From the NCBI GenBank assembly GCA_013399855.1, contig VXAY01004345.1, forward strand, positions 145,095-209,094: a stretch of 64,000 bases of DNA, written 5' to 3'. The translations under genes and the position numbers were made by a program. The notes beneath the pieces were generated by a model, which saw only the letters and a program-made list of their open reading frames with translations, was not told where the DNA came from and made no database searches. This DNA is from Oxyruncus cristatus (taxonomy: Eukaryota; Chordata; Aves; Passeriformes; Cotingidae). Below are positions 13,182 to 26,800 of the stretch, one piece after another; the stretch's first letter is position 1; the number at the start of each line of letters is the position of its first letter.

Positions 13182-13728
13182 ACTGGTTGGGGTTGGAAGA
13201 CACCTTGAAGATCATCTCGTTCCAACCTCTGCAGGGACACCTTCCACAATCCCAGGTTGCTCCAAGCCCTGTCCAACCTGGCCTTGGACACTTCCAGGGA
13301 TCCAGGGGCAGCCACAGCTTCTCTGGGCAACTGGGGCCAGGGCCTCCCCACCCTCACAGGAAAGGATTCCTTCCCAATATCCCATCTCTCCCTGCCCTCT
13401 GGCAGTGGGAAGCCATTCCCTGTGTCCTCTCCCTCCATCCCTTGTCCCCAGTCCCTCTCCAGCTCTCTGGGAGCCCCTTTAGGCCCTGGAAGGGGCTCTC
13501 AGCTCTCCCTGGAGCCTTCTCTTCTCCAGGTGAGCACCCCCAGCTCTCCCAGCCTGGCTCCATGTCAGAGGGGCTCCAGCCCTGGGAGCAGCTCCGGGGC
13601 CTCCTCTGGGTTTGCTCCAGCAGTTCCATGTCCTGATGTTGGACCCCAGAGCTGGAGGCAGCTCTGCAGGTTGGGTCTCACAAGAGCAGAGGGGCAGAAT
13701 CCCCTCCCTCAACCTGCTGGTCATGCAT
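13182..13728 (-). mobile_element. CR1 LINE fragment
   Basis: About 550 bp of antisense CR1 3' UTR and ORF2 end, the second longest CR1 copy here. Lies between the CpG island and the SLC22A5 3' end. Confidence 0.85.
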
Positions 13729-14056
13729 CTTAGAAGGGGCTTGGTTTTTGTTGGTTTTTTTTTGTGAGGGATGGGAACAGCAAGAGGAAGGCTCAGCCTG
13801 GATTCCCAGCAGCACATCTGCATTGCACAAGTGCTGCTGGCAGCTCTGGCCAGGCTCTGGGCTTCTGGGCTCCCTGGGGCTGTTTGGATGTACACAGTGA
13901 CTCCAGTACACCCCCAGTCCAAGAGATCTCAGACTGGCTGTTAAACAAGGAAACACCTCACATCAACAGACGTGCAGTAGATTCTAGGATATATTTCTAA
14001 ACATGAGGATGTTAAAAAAAAAAAAGCTTAATTTTAAAGATAATTCCAGATACGAT

Positions 14057-14062
14057 TTTATT
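14057..14062 (-). terminator. Distal poly(A) signal, SLC22A5
   Basis: AATAAA on the minus strand, followed about 35 bases later by a run of 12 T, a typical signal plus U-rich downstream element. Repeat DNA becomes dense again only beyond this point. Confidence 0.45.
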
Positions 14063-16493
14063 CTGAATTTTACAAATAACAAGCATTTCTCTATAAAAAA
14101 CTAGGGTAAGAATTAATGTAGTTACAGCTAGGAATATTTACATTCTTAGAAGAAATTTATATACCTTTCTATATACAAAGCTGTGTTCATTACTGGTTTA
14201 GAGTTCTCCCAAAAGCCTCTCTAAGTAAGGCTTTATGGTGTGTGGGCTGATTCTATGCTTCAAGAAAATAATTTACAACTCCCAGGACTACGGTTCTATT
14301 CTACAAATACTGAAATAGGTATTGCAGTCCAACTCCCTGGGCATTGCAGCCCCTCCCTGAACAGCCCCTCCTCCTCCCCAGAATGGTCACTTGGAAAGGG
14401 GGGAGGAGTTCACACATCTTCACAAAAATAGTGTCAGAAGTCAGCCAGAGTTGCCTGATTCTGGAAGCTGAAATACTAATTGATGCTCGTGGGAGCATTA
14501 CATTCACTGTCAGAAGAGTCAGATTCTATAAATACTGCCTGTGGAGCACAAACATCACAAGAAGCTGTGGTACCTTTTGAGTTAACTTGCAAGCAAAGAA
14601 ACCAAAGTCACAGGATTATCTGACAGGCCCAAGAGGATGACAGAAGTCATCCTGAGAGCTGGAAAGGAGGGGATCCTCGTTCCCAACTCGAGGGCATGTG
14701 CTGTCTCCCTTGGTGAAGCTATTGCAGCGTGCACTGCTCTCTGCCTGAGCAGGTGCCTGGACAGGCTGCACTGCTGCTGTGAGGCAGGTGACAGGCAGCC
14801 CAGCCGTGCACCATTGCCCAGGTTAAGGTTAGTCTGAACCTCGGAGTCTGTTGGATCTTCCTGCACAACACGCTGAGCTCTCAGGTTTATCACAGCTCCT
14901 CTTGCAAGGGTCAGTTCTGGCCCTTTCCCCCTATCCTGCAGGTCCATCCATAGCCAGGCTGTGCTGCAAATCCTACCTGCTGCCAGCACTGACACCACTC
15001 CAAGACTTGCCCACGACTGGATCAGGTCCTTTCATCTACATCTTGCTTGCAGGGATCAGATCACCCCCTATATAAAATACTGCCTCAATTTCTTTTGGAG
15101 ATCCCTGTTAGGATTCCACCTCCCCACTAGAACAAGAGCCTTGTTTTAGACATAAACTTGAAAAGAGTAGGACGAAACAGTGAACATATAATAACCCAGT
15201 CTGCTTTTTTAAATATGTTCTACATTTCTGACTCAGACTTTATGTTTTTAAAAACATAAGCAGGGGAAAACCCCTCTTTTTTTGACACAAAGAGATTGCC
15301 ATTGAGTTTTGTAGGATTAGTCATGACTAGTGGGAAATTCCCCAATTTGTCTGGATTTAGAAAAACAAGCCAAACTAACAATAACAACAAAACCCCCCCA
15401 CAAAGAACTTTAGTAAACGTCATAATATTTAAATATTCAAGAAAAAAAAGTCTCTCTTTGAAGGCACATACTTGGATAAAACAGTGGGTAAGAAATTACA
15501 GCTAAATCCAATGTTAAACGGATGCTGGAATTTCCAGACTAACTCATGTATCAGGCAGGCACATTTTAGGATATTTTCTGAAACTGTTTACAGGAAGAGC
15601 CTTAAGGGACACGGGTGTTTACATTGGCAAATTCATTACAAGGAAGTTGCAGCTAAATGTGTTTTGCCTCAGATTCCTGTGGTTACCAGATCATTCTACA
15701 ATACATACAAAAGAAGTTGCTTCTCAGCGTTCCAGTTCCTAGACAAGGTCTACATAGAAAAATATCTGTACCAAGTTGGACAATATACTCTTTTGTGTCT
15801 GCAATGAATATTTCAAAAAAAGTGAAAGCCTGCCAGAACAGGTCATGTTTTTGGGAAGGGGAACTGGCTGTTACATGCACTCTCCTAAAATGTATTTGCC
15901 CATGTCAAGGCTGTTCTGTGATGGGCAGTGAGGCTTGTAAAATCCAGATTCTCAGTTTTGGCACTAGCCTCAAATCACACACTGCATTTTACACCTCCTG
16001 CCCAGGGCTTGTCAACCTACTAAACAGGATTGACACTGAACCTGCCCAACCTCTGAGTTTCTTTCCTTGGAAAAGCTGACATACAACAAAATTATTTTCC
16101 TCCACAGAATTCTCTGACCCAGTGACATTGGCCAGCTTCCTCCTGCATCCAGAAATCAAAATCCTAAATAAAGAGGTGAAAAAAGGCAGGAGAAGTGGAG
16201 CAAATCCTAGAGCTCAAGATACTGGCAGGGAGAGTTTAACCAAACCAAACCACTATAGTCTAGACAGTGTTTTCTACTTTCTTGTTCCTGTGACAAGCGG
16301 TCCAAGGCACACATCAGTCCCACTGCTGGAGCCTGTTACCAAGGACAGGATTTGGGATAGTGGTTAATCAAAGACTGGAATCAGCCAATGTCACCTACAT
16401 ATTTAAATACCACAGGAAAATGCACAACTTCCCCAACCAGCTGCTGCAGGAGAGTAAGGCCCCCGACAGCTTTGGCTACAAAGGTTTAGGCTG

Positions 16494-16499
16494 TTTATT
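16494..16499 (-). terminator. Proximal poly(A) signal, SLC22A5
   Basis: AATAAA on the minus strand, the first one met after the stop codon, about 1.3 kb downstream. A CA and a TTTGT run follow within 30 bases. It would give a 3' UTR of roughly the human length. Confidence 0.5.
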
Positions 16500-17789
16500 A
16501 AGTCTCTACAAGACAGACCAAAATACAAGTGCCACGAGACAGAAACCTTTCACCACTCACATCTGTCACACTACAACCAGCACAGCACAAATGAGACTCT
16601 GGGTACGTGTATATTGGGTGTATATTTAGAGAAACACAGGTAACGCCAAGGGCACTTCCACAACCTCTTGGCAGATTTTCAGCAAGATTTGTGGGTTTGT
16701 TGGTTTTTTTTTAAACAATTTTAAAGCAATTCACTGATTACACAAGTTAAGTGCAACAACAGACCTCAGAGCAATCATAGAGTTTATACTTTAGGATCGA
16801 GAACCAGCAGTCAGAAATATATTCTGAGTTTTGTTCTCAGTACATTCCACCGTGAGGTCAATGCAGTGGCATAATTAAAACAAAAATTTATGACTAAATA
16901 TATTAATTGTGTGCGTGTACATGCACCAGTGGGAAAAGCAAGAACGAAGACAGGAGAATCGTTTCCATCATTCAAATTGCACAGAGAACATTAAAACAAT
17001 TTACACATAAAACTTTCACCACAAAAACTAACACCACTCCCTCTACACACAGGTGAAACCTTTTGCATTATTTAGAATAAATCCAGCCTGGAAACAGGCC
17101 ACATCCAAGGTCAGATGTAAACAAGAAGGTACAGTTGAAATCCAGCATTGGAATCAAGTGAATTTTGTGAGCAAAACTTCAGTGCTAAATAGTTTGTGCA
17201 AGACAATCCTTTCAGTCTACACTGAGTTAAAATGTATCAAGTTAGAATTAACTCTCCAAATCTTTCTTTGCATCTTTCTGAATTTGGTAACAAATTCAGC
17301 CCATACAAAGTCACTTGAGTAAGATCACGGAGAGGCACGTTCTCATAACCTTCACCATAATAAATAAGTTTCCTGTATAGAGACAGAAGTCAAGGAATCA
17401 AAAGCAATGAGCAGCTTTTTCTGGCAATTTTTACTTCTTCATGTGCATTAGCTCTGAAGAAGGTTCACTGAGGAACCCAGGTACCCTGCCAGCCCTTGAA
17501 CTCATTTTCAAGTATCTCTCACCTGAACTATACCCAAAGTTACACAGGATTGATCAGATACTGCTCTGTGGTACTGCTGAGGAGCACAACTGTGGCTGAA
17601 AAATCTCACTGAAGGCTACGCAGTATTTATGTTCATATAAAAAGAGAACGTACAGAACACAGTGCTTAAATTAATAAATAACGTTAAAATTGCAGGAAAC
17701 AAAGTGTTGCCACTAGCCCTTTCTAGAATGAGTTTTAGAAGGAAAGTCCATTTAACTTTCAGTCCACTAGGAAGTACACAGGAGGTCCA

Positions 17790-17877
17790 TCAAAAAGCTG
17801 TGCTTTTAAGGATCTCTGGATTCTCTTCTTCCTCCTTGGAATCCCTCGTGCTACTAGATGCAGGCCTGTATTCTAAT
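17790..17877 (-). CDS. SLC22A5: SLC22A5 exon 10 (C-terminal tail and stop)
   Basis: 88 nt, stop TGA at 17790-17792. Acceptor CCACCTCCCAG. Encodes an acidic tail ([16 protein letters not shown]). The final LKSTAF is the same as in human OCTN2 and fits a class I PDZ-binding motif (T-A-F), known to bind PDZK1-type scaffolds in mammals. The exon is too short to show as an isolated open frame; it was found by phase and by the tail motif. Confidence 0.92.
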
Positions 17878-20800
17878 CTGGGAGGTGGGAAAAAGAAAGA
17901 AAAAGGAAAATAAAAATAGATGAGTGAATTGGGAAAAAAAAAAAAATCAGATTTGTTTTGACATTACAGCTTCCTAATTTTAATATCCTGTTGACTTCAG
18001 TTGGACAGGTCCCTTTCTTACACCCCATCTGTGTTCATCTGTCATCTTAACGAGAGCTGTGGTGAAAGGCCAAACACTCAATGCCTCTTTAGGTCAGCTG
18101 AATTAAATTACAAGAGTTAAGCTCTTCCCCAGCTTATAAGACTTTCGGAACCTAAAATGATTATAACCCACAATGCGTCCCTAAACCTTGATAAAGCAAC
18201 ACACTTTTAAAGTGCATTCCTCAGAGGTACTTTTAAAAGCTATCTGAGTAAAATGACAAATTTAGAGCCGAGAGATGCACATACAAACATACACATGTGG
18301 GAAGAGGGACCAGGATTCCAGGCAAGCCCTTGTATCTTCAACAGAGCACTACCTGTGCTGCCAAAACCAGTCCCTCCCTCTGCCCACAGCTGGGCAAGTG
18401 CACTCCTCAGAGCAGAGCAGTGCCAAGGTCAGAAGGTGATACTCACCCTTTTACCAGCAGCATTTGGTCAATGGTGTCAGGAAGAGGCATCCCATAGCTT
18501 TCAGGCAGAAATAGTGTCAGAATTCCTGAGAGCACAGTCAGGCTCCCCATCAGGATGTAAGGCAGGAATCGATCGTAGGCACCTGGCAGAACACAACAAC
18601 GGGAAAGGAAAAAGGCAGCATCAGCTCTAAGTCTCTGCTAATTGCCCAGAGAAGCTGTGGCTGCCCCACCCCTGGCAGTGTCCAAGGCCAGGCTGGACGG
18701 GGCTTGGAGCGCCTGGGCTGGTGGAAGGTGTCCCTGCCGAGGGCAGGGGTTGGAACAAGATGACCTTTAAGGTCCCTTCCAACCCCAACCATTCTGTGGT
18801 TCTGTGATAATGTCTCTACATGGCTTTACCCGTGCAAGATTTATGCTTTCAGTAAAAAACAACCCAACCAACCCCCACCACAGCCTGACATTTAGAGTGC
18901 ATGTTGTTATAAAGGTAATTTGAGGAACTCAAGGGTGGGGGAAGCAGCAGCTGTAGGAGCTGCCCCTACTGAGGCAACAGGACTGTGAGTCTCCAGAGCA
19001 TCTCCTGAGCAGAGCAGTGCACTCACCGAGGTAAACGAAGTAAGGGGAGAGGATGCTGCCCAGCCTGGAGGCCATGGAACTCGCTCCAACCCCCATGTTT
19101 CTCACCACTGTTGGGTAGAGCTCAGCCGTGTAAACATAGACCATTGAAAAGGCAGATGTGATTCCAAACTTCCCCACCATCACCAGCAGAATAGACAGAG
19201 CACGGATATCTGAAATGAGAACACAAGTAAGGACTTAATAAAGCTCTGGCAGTTCTTGGTATCCCTTCATTCCTTTGTGTTTGTGTAGCTCCTGCCTAAT
19301 TAACTCCAGGATCTGGTGTCTTTTTTTTCCTTGTACATGTCCACAAACATAAGCAATGTTCTTTTTTAATTTTTTCTTCTGTGAATTACTAGGAATCAAC
19401 ATTTTCATTTTCTTTTGAGCACAAGGCTTCCTGCCAAGTGAAAAATAAGGAGAACAGAGCAAGAACTGTTGAGGCCCTTTCAGATTTCAGGGGCCAGACC
19501 TCTGCTATTGCAAACAATGCCATTTATCCCTTCTTAATAAAATGAACAAAACGAAACATTTGAAACAAGTTATTTTTGGTTTCTTGCTCTGGTTTCTCAT
19601 TAACATTCTTAGCTTCAAGTCAATACTTTATTATAGGGAGCTGGGTTGACTTTAACTGGGACATTTAGATTTGAAAATCAAAACAGATTGTATCAGTGTT
19701 GTCCAATTGACTCATAGGACAGGAGGAAAAAAAGAGAACACAGCACACTTATTACCTGGATAAAATAAGCAAGGCAGTTGTTGCACATTCTCTTTTGTAT
19801 ACTCTTGATTTGTAAACAAGCCCTAGGCAACAACACCCCTCTTATATTGACTCCATGACCCCTTTATCTAACCTAGGGTTTGAGATCTAATAAATGGTAC
19901 CTGGCTCTCCTTTCCAGATGCCACACATTATTTAAGATATCAACACTAATGCAGCACAAGCATCTCTGCTTATCAAAAATGCTTCCACAACGACTCCACT
20001 GAATGTAAGTCTTTAAACAAGCCCTGAAGTCATGCACAGCAGCTTGGGAAGTGAGTCCTGCAGCCTCTTGGTAATCTCTCTGACTGAACTCTGGTTGGTC
20101 CAGTCTTGGTTTTACACCTGGACCTTACGAGGACACCCTGCCAGGGATGTACTTTAAAGGCAAAACTGGACTACCATGCTAATCCCAACAGATCACAAAG
20201 CCAACGACCCACCTTTAAAACTGTATCTGAATGACATGTTGTGGGAGCTCCTCGTGCAGCAGCACTGAGAACCAAGGAGGGGCAAAGATGGGACACGAAT
20301 ATCTGTATTTAGTCCCCTGAGGAGGCTGTTCCTCCACATGTGCCCAGAGCACAGTACTGCACGTCACCTGCCATACATATGTGAGATGAACTAACGATTC
20401 CATACGTGAAGGCACGAGCTGAATGAAGAGCAGCACACAGCCTCCCAAGAATAACGCAGCAGCCATTGAGTACCGTCGGGGCAGGTTGCGCAGCAGCACC
20501 CAGGAGATGACGTAGGCTGGCACCTCAATCACAGCTGAGAGGAAGCAGTTCACGTACACGTCCCCGTGCAGGTTGGGTGTGTCAAGGGACAGTCCGAAAT
20601 AGCCAACAGAGATTATCATCCTGGAAGAAACAGTAACAGACTCAGACACATCTCACTTGTCCCTGAGGACCTCTTCCACACCCCGTTTGGCACAGGAAGG
20701 ACCCATAAAATACCCTGGGAGGTAAGTGATGATCATTCACATTGCAGTGGTGCAGCAGTTGCCACTACTAGTAGCTACAGCTTTAGACTGAAACTTTGGG

Positions 20801-23800
20801 CTACTGAATTTTACTGTTGCTTAGGCCTACAGCAGCTTTCCATTATGTTTACCGGGGAGTTCTGGATGCAGAGCATTTTTTCTGGGTCATTACACTCCAT
20901 GCTTTGTGTATAAAGTCAGAGAGGAGGAGTGTGGCATCGTGGCAGACTCAGCATCCTGGGATTTCCCCTGCCAAGCCCAAAGCTGGCTGGGCAGCATCCA
21001 AATCATGTTGGCCTGGGCTGGTCAGTGCAGCAGGACAGGCTTCAGTGGCTGGAACACTGACATCTGAACTGTGCCACTGCCAGACGAGAGCTGGCTTCCA
21101 TGTGATTTGGGGAAACACACAACTGGCCTTGAGGACAAACCTTGTTGTGTCTTGGGAGATGTTGGGAAGGGAAGGTTAAGCTTCACCAACAAGTATAACG
21201 AGGTAAACAAGGAACAGACACTGGTGCAAAGGTGAGGCACAGAGCACTCAGCACTTCATCTCCTTCAGCATTTTCAGAACTGGGAGCAAAACCACTGCAC
21301 AGCACCAGTGGGTCATGGACAAAAGATTAGCTCTCCCTCCTCCTCCTCCCCACTGCTTATGGGAAGAGCCTTCATGGTCCAACTGCTGAAAATAAAGTCT
21401 CTTAGTGTACCTGGGAGGCAATGAGGTCACAGAGCTGAGAGTGACCCCACTGCTGTGGTGCCCTGCCCCAAAGCCATTCTTCTCAGAAGTCGTTCCGTGG
21501 TGTTTTTCTCACCACTGTGCAACACACCCACCCTGCTCTCCTTGGAGTTATTTTTATACACAATAAACTGAGATGCTGGAATTCCCTTTTGGTGGCAGTT
21601 TGCCTTAGCTTATCACACTGGCAAACCTTGACACAGTTATATACTCTGTAGGAAAACTTTCGTGGTATTTACACATCCCAGGGTGCCAAGGAGCCAAACT
21701 TCCTCCTCCCTGGTGCAAACCCTGCAAAGGGAATAGTTTAAAGGCCTGTTACTCACTCAAAATTAACAAAACACTCAGCACTATGTAAAGGTGACACAGT
21801 GCTGTCTGTAACTACCCTCTTGTACAGACCTTTTTTGTAAGCACCATCAATTCATAATGCAGAATACACTGTCGGCATACCAAGAGTTGGAAAACAGTGC
21901 TGTGAGCCAGCACGAGATGCTTTATATTTCGGGAAAGAATTAAAAGTAAGTTAGGTAGCTCACACACAAGCTAGAATAGTGAGAAAAATTGCCCAAGCCA
22001 AGTGAATACTTGTCTGTGAGAGGAAGTAAGTTTGTGCAAGTCATCTGCACGTGTTTGACTCTTGACATTTATGATGTGGCAAAAAGCCCTTCAGCCTGGG
22101 TTACTGAATCCAGTATGGCTTACATACACACTGCCATGTCACTGTTCCTCTCAGCTGCTTCATCCTACCAGAAATGCTGTTCAAATGGGTTTTGCATTTG
22201 GTTTCTACAACCACACAGGCAAAACTGGCTGTGCCCAGGGGCTACTGCTCTGCTCCAGGCAGATTAGGAGTAGGGCAGTCTCACTCTCAATTAAAGTGAG
22301 AGTCAGCCACAGGACTTGGAGGCAGGGCATTATATAGACACTGTATTGACATTTCTGCAAAGAACCGAGATTATTTTTCTCCTTGAGCTGTTTTTTTGCA
22401 TAAGTTCCTTTCTCGGTGTGTTTGTAACGTTGTCCTTGGTGATGGGCCAGAGAATCTGGCTTAAATATTAGCCAAGTCATCCTTTGACCCAAAATGCCAC
22501 ATCAACTTTTATGTGCTGGCAGGGCAGTGGACTGAACTCCAAGGCTCTGCCTCATTAAAGCACAGGAATGTTCTTCAAAAAGGCAGCAAATAGACTTAGT
22601 TCGCTCCAAAGCACTTGAGGGACCTTCTCGGTTACGTCACTGGGTGCATGCAGTAACTAAACCTCACTTGTACAGCCTCTGGCAGCCTACAGGTTACCCT
22701 CCGTGTTTTTAAAGGAAAATAACCACCATTTAATGCCACTGAGCACCAAGTATGGCTTCAGCTAGTAAAAACCACGCTGAAGACGGCAGGTAGACAGCAG
22801 GAAAGTGCAGGGAAATCTCAGATTAGAATTTCAAAGGCAGCTTTATCCCTTTAAGAACCAACACAAAAGAGATGGAAAGCATCATGTTCAGACCCCTGGG
22901 CAGAAGTTCTCTGAGGGCATGACTCATTCTTCTAGAAGACTCTGTTACAGAGAGAAGAGCATTCCCCAAGGCCCAGGATCAGGCAGGATTCCCACACCTC
23001 ATTGCCAGTTGATCCAATGCTTGCTCAGTTCAGGATACGCCTGACTACTTCAGAAAGAAACAACAATCCAGATGTGTTTCCACACTGTCACTGAAGTGAA
23101 GAACCTATGTAACCACAACTTTGTTATTTCAGCCAGCAAGTCATTGATTTTTGAGCTGGTTTTGTCCCTACCTCTTCACAATACCACAGTGTTTAAAAGT
23201 TACATACTCCAGAATCACACTTGCTTACCAAAGAAGCACTGACATAATAGTGATAGTTAAAATATTTCGGGTTCTCATCAGATCCAAAATGGTGTATGTC
23301 TGATGCTTCTGGGAATTCACATCTTGCAGCTGTAAAAAAGCAAACAACAAACAAAACATGGCAACTTTAACTTCCTGCAAAAATAATTATTATGAAAACA
23401 AGTCCCTCCCCAATTTATACTTCAGTATTTTGACATGTTGAAATAGGTGCCTCACTTTTAACAAAACACATATAAACTGTAAGAGCCTGTGAAACTAGAA
23501 GCTCCTCCTTATTGAAAGTCCCTTCCAACTCAGCATATTCTGTGATTCTGTGATTTTGTAGCAATCATTTTCCCTGCCTGAGGCTTCACAAAGCAACTGC
23601 TTTTTGTTACTTGAATTATAAAGCATTAATTCATATGTCACTACTGACATGGTTCTTATGTCCAGTTTTGAGCACTGCACCTTGAGAATGAGGCAGATTA
23701 ACTGCACTCAGGCAACAAGAGAGCAACGGGGATGGTGAGACATTGGAGGGGGGGAAGGAGAGGGTTTCTTTAGCCTAAGGGCCAGAAGATCAAGGACACA

Positions 23801-26800
23801 GAATGGTCTCCAAAGACCAACAAATAAAGTGATAAACTGTCCTCTACTGCAGATGTTGCAACAAATAACAAGATTAAACCACAGCAGGACAGAGATAGTA
23901 AATGACTCCTCATATTGGACCTAACAGCAACGTATTAAAACTGAGAGGAAGTGCCTAATGAGCTGAAGAGTGCCCATCATTATCTAGTCTGTTTTTGAGA
24001 TCATCTTCTAAGAATATAAACAAAAAGACAACAAACTTCTCCTTTCCCCCCGAAACTTTCCAGCTCCTCAACATAAAACCACTTCTATGTAAACAATTCA
24101 AGGATATTCATCCATGAAGCACGAGAACAATTTTTGTGCTTGGTAAGATTGTAAAAAAGGGAAGAATTAATTTCTTTTTTTAATTAGGACTTTAATTTAG
24201 ACCCCTAAGAAGGGGGGCCAAGGAAGAGGTTTTTAAGAATATGGAAAAGGGGATTTAAGAGGACCAATTCCATCAACTCTGATAAAGCAACATGGACTTT
24301 GTGTAACTCCTGCACCCAGGTGAAAATTCTCTCAAAGTGATAGTCGGTTCTGAAGATCTGGATGATGAAGTAGCAGTTTGGTACATGACAAATGTCAGTG
24401 TGTTTGCTTTCATAAATCCCATTTTTTAGGCAAACAGTTCTTTGATAGCTTTCACTCTGCCTGAAGCCAAACTTACATCACACAAACTGCAGTCACTCAC
24501 AGCCCTTTCTCATAAATCACATGATCTTTCCTAAGCTCTCTCCCATTTCACCACTATTTGGTGCCAAGAAACAAGAACACAAAAAAAAAAAAAAAAAGAA
24601 AAGAAAAAACCGAAGAAAACCCACAAACAAAACCNAGCAAACCACAAAGCAAAACCAGGAACAGTAACATTTGGAGTCAGTTGATGAGGAAAAGGGACCC
24701 TGCCTTTTAGGAGCTGGATAAACAGACAACACAATCCTTATCAGGACAGGCTAGAACAAGAAGCAATGAGAAGGGCAGGGAAGGCAAAGTGGTGGTTTGA
24801 AATTAAACCTATCATCCAAACACTTCTATCCCCTCATAGGAGATAATTCAACCACCCAGGCCCTATTTGTGCTCTGCAGCTGGTTTGTGACCAGTCACGT
24901 GCCGGACCCCAAGTGCCTGGAAACCTCTGCACTCTAAATTCTGCTCTCCAGCTGCATGGGTTTGAGGGACACTCCAAACATGAGCTTGGGCTGCTCCTCC
25001 ATCCCAGACTCACATCCCAAATGCTCAAGGGCAAAGGGCCAGCCAGAATTCTGAGAACCTCTCTGCAGCATAAACATGCTTCCCCAACCATCTAGGGCTG
25101 TGAGCCTTCTGCTTTCCAGCCCTTCAGAAAGCAGACACAAGAACAGCATAAACAGATCTCTGATTAAGAGAAGTTTTGTACAGATCTTTTGGCCACAGCA
25201 TTACTTTTACCTAAAAAAGTAAACAGATGGACTGGAGTTCTGCATTTAAACAGCACCTGTTCATTGAGCTCGTTTTCCTTTGATTGTCAGAATGTCAATA
25301 TGTGTTTTTGAAAGCTGATGTGCAATGATTTATCTGTCAATAAGCGCCACCTACTCCAGCCCACACTGCTGCAAAGTCAGGAAACTCTGGACAAGGGGAA
25401 ATGCTAAGACAACACCCCTACTCTTGCCCCTGCCTTCTGCTGCTTCCCAATCCAGCCCCATTCAGAGACAGCAAACAGAGCAGTGCTTCTTTCTAAGAAT
25501 GAGCCAGAGAGGATTCCAGGAACAGTGACCTTAGGCAGATGTTGGAGCCAGAGCTTATTTTCTGTTCTCCTGCTGCAGTGCTGGCAATGGATGAGTTTTC
25601 ATGGCTACAGCATGAGTAGGAAGAAGAAAAAAAACCGAAAAAGATGCGTTCTAATGAAAATCCAGGAAAAAAGCTACTGTAAGAAGGTCAGGATTAGTCC
25701 TGTGTTAGACTTCTATAGAACTATAGTACTGACTGACTAAGCAAAGAGTCTGTTTGGCACAAGTATTTAGATCACTAAACAACAGGTACCTCAAATTTAT
25801 TATCTTCCCCCCCAAAACAGTTTAAAAGGAAAAAGGTGGCTGTAAACTGGATCAAAAGGTGTTTGCATTGGAATGCATGGTGGCATCCCTATGTGAATGG
25901 GACAGCAAAGGCTTTGCAAATCTTAATGAAGAAGGGAAAGGGTATCCTGCTTTTCAGCACAAAAGGATGATCTTTCACCAATTTGAGAAGCACATAATAC
26001 AGTGCAGGAATGACTCCATTCATCTGCCTGGAAATTAATCCCTTTACACAGAGTCCAGCAAACAACTGGACTGCTAAATGCATCTCACCTCACTAGGGTC
26101 AAGGATGACATCTGGGGCTGTGATGCCATTAGTTTTTGCAGCTTTTCGGAGGATGTCTTCTGCCTCCTGAAACCTTCCCTGGGAGATCAGCCACCGTGGA
26201 GACTCTGGAATGACCCTGCAGAGAAGGTTCAGAATAACAAGGCTGCAGTTCCACAGAAAGCACTGCTGCAGGCACCAACACACATTGTTCCAGGCAAGAT
26301 CTCAAAACATGCCACATCTTGCAGGAATTAGTGCAGAGACAACAGAAATCAGGATTACAGGAGCAGGCTAGCCTACTGAACAAGACCAGACTAACATACC
26401 TTTATGGACTTCAGAAGTGCTGCAGGAATTAGCAGTGATTCAGAAAAAAGAGCAATCCAAACATTCAAAGTATGGGAAAACAGTTCAATTAAAGAAATTC
26501 AGAAATGTGAACACACAAGCAGCACGCTGTACATTAAGAAGCATATCCTTAAGAGAATAACACATATAAACTTAGTAATTGTAAATCCTGTCACAGAAAG
26601 GCAAGTCAGAGCAGAATTCACGTCATTCAATTGCGTAAGAACCTGGACGGAATCACAAACACAACGCAAGTGTAAGTGAAGGAACACCACCACCATGTGG
26701 ACTATTTCAGCTTTACATGCCACCCAAAAGCAGTATTTTATCAACTAGGGAAGAAACATGGAAGTCTCACAGATGTGCAAGTACTGTTTTGTAGTCTGTC

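Larger units (their letters stand above)
14040..17789 (-). other. SLC22A5: Probable SLC22A5 3' untranslated region
   Basis: A 3.7-kb AT-rich stretch directly after the stop codon with no recognisable CR1 fragment, unlike the flanks. It holds two AATAAA signals on the minus strand. No coding potential was seen. The extent is inferred; transcripts may end at either signal. Confidence 0.55.
23330..26088 (-). other. SLC22A5: SLC22A5 intron 5
   Basis: 2.8 kb. Contains a CR1 tail at 23510 and the A-rich tract near 24600. No gene recognised. Confidence 0.85.

Noticed and set aside
1..17000. IRF1 coding exons, expected near SLC22A5 by human synteny
   Set aside because: No frame with the tryptophan-repeat DNA-binding domain was found on either strand; the gene probably lies left of the window.
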